Assembly (NCBI GenBank): GCA_046590195.1
Contig: JBKJTP010000061.1
Span: 1 to 14,777 of the forward strand
Direction of reading: 5' to 3'
DNA length: 14,777 nucleotides
From: JBKJTP01 sp046590195
GTDB taxonomy: Bacteria > Bacteroidota > Ignavibacteria > Palsa-1295
Under the pieces are notes generated by a model that had not been told where the DNA came from, made no database searches, and was given only the letters and a program-made list of their open reading frames with translations. A program made the translations under genes and the position numbers. Shown one piece after another: positions 14,632-14,777 of the stretch (the stretch's first letter is position 1; each line of letters begins with the position of its first letter).

Positions 14632-14765
14632 GGTAGGCGCAGGCTTTAGCCAGCGTTAGGATCTTCGGGAAAAGATGCGATCAGAGTTGACCTCTACATT
14701 TCACCCGATTCGGAATTCCGGAGGTATCCTCACGAGCAGCACGCTGGCTAAAGCCTGCGCCTACC
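14632..14765. repeat. REPIN-like element 2: inverted REP doublet with GTAG heads, different body
   Basis: Arms 14632-14656 and 14741-14765 are perfect 25-bp inverted repeats. Each arm reads G-GTAG-GCGCAGGCTTTAGCCAGCGT; the body folds as GC-A-GGCT-TT-AGCC-A-GC, a hairpin with one A/A mismatch, typical of REP palindromes. The 84-base interior has further short complementarity (AGGAT near 14658 with ATCCT near 14726). It starts 48 bases upstream of the RecA-like gene's ATG, so that gene's promoter must lie within or beside it. The rest of 14585-14777 shows no gene. Confidence 0.78.
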
Positions 14766-14777
14766 GGGGGAGGTGCC

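Noticed and set aside
14036..14659. Plus-strand open frame of about 207 codons antisense to the RecA-like gene
   Set aside because: It is the complement of the minus-strand gene; its translation shows no domain, its end falls within REPIN element 2, and the minus-strand product has recognisable secondary-structure order.
13612..14765. CRISPR array or insertion sequence at the right end
   Set aside because: The repeats are paired inverted arms, not regularly spaced direct repeats, and no transposase gene lies between the arms.

Overview
The window looks like ordinary chromosome from a Gram-negative bacterium, most likely of the Bacteroidota/Chlorobiota (FCB) side, possibly Kapabacteria/Ignavibacteria-like. 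This placement is an inference from gene content and style: a subtilisin-type protease followed by FG-GAP repeats, a PD40 propeller lipoprotein, an OmpA-like envelope protein with a degenerate C-terminal half, an Fe-S type PurF, frequent absence of Shine-Dalgarno sequences and GTG/TTG starts on exported proteins. No 16S rRNA, tRNA, phage or transposase gene is present, so taxonomy cannot be settled here.

Layout. Bases 1-2906 (minus) hold most of a secreted S8 serine protease whose C-terminus runs off the left edge. It lies downstream of purF (3045-4694, minus), with a perfect 14-bp stem-loop between them. Divergent from purF is a half-size ABC exporter (4849-6675, plus), followed by a small secreted thermonuclease-like protein (6730-7239). 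A long bidirectional hairpin terminator at about 7244-7298 separates this block from a convergent two-gene operon (minus): an ECF sigma factor (start probably 8926) and its probable membrane anti-sigma factor (7299-8063), which overlap by ATGA. Diverging from that operon are a PD40-propeller lipoprotein (9193-10314) and an outer-membrane OmpA-like protein (10419-12263), then an RlpA-like protein with a Lys/Ala-rich linker (12429-13529) that ends in a textbook intrinsic terminator. The last gene (13793-14584, minus) encodes a RecA-fold-like protein that has lost its P-loop and carries a very acidic tail.

How the genes relate. The sigma/anti-sigma pair is a regulatory unit. The lipoprotein, the OmpA-like protein and the RlpA protein are all envelope proteins and could be linked to it, but nothing in the sequence proves this. 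PurF is a metabolic housekeeping gene.

The most unusual structure is at the right end. Two paired inverted repeats (28 bp at 13612-13777 and 25 bp at 14632-14765) bracket the RecA-like gene. Each arm begins with GTAG followed by a short imperfect or perfect hairpin, which is the architecture of REP doublets (REPINs) mobilised by TnpA-REP/RAYT transposases. The two pairs have different bodies, suggesting two REP families in one genome. A third, weaker family (core GGGTCAGGCC) occurs near 3007-3027 and 9026-9093. I do not see a complete, clearly novel defence or biosynthetic system.
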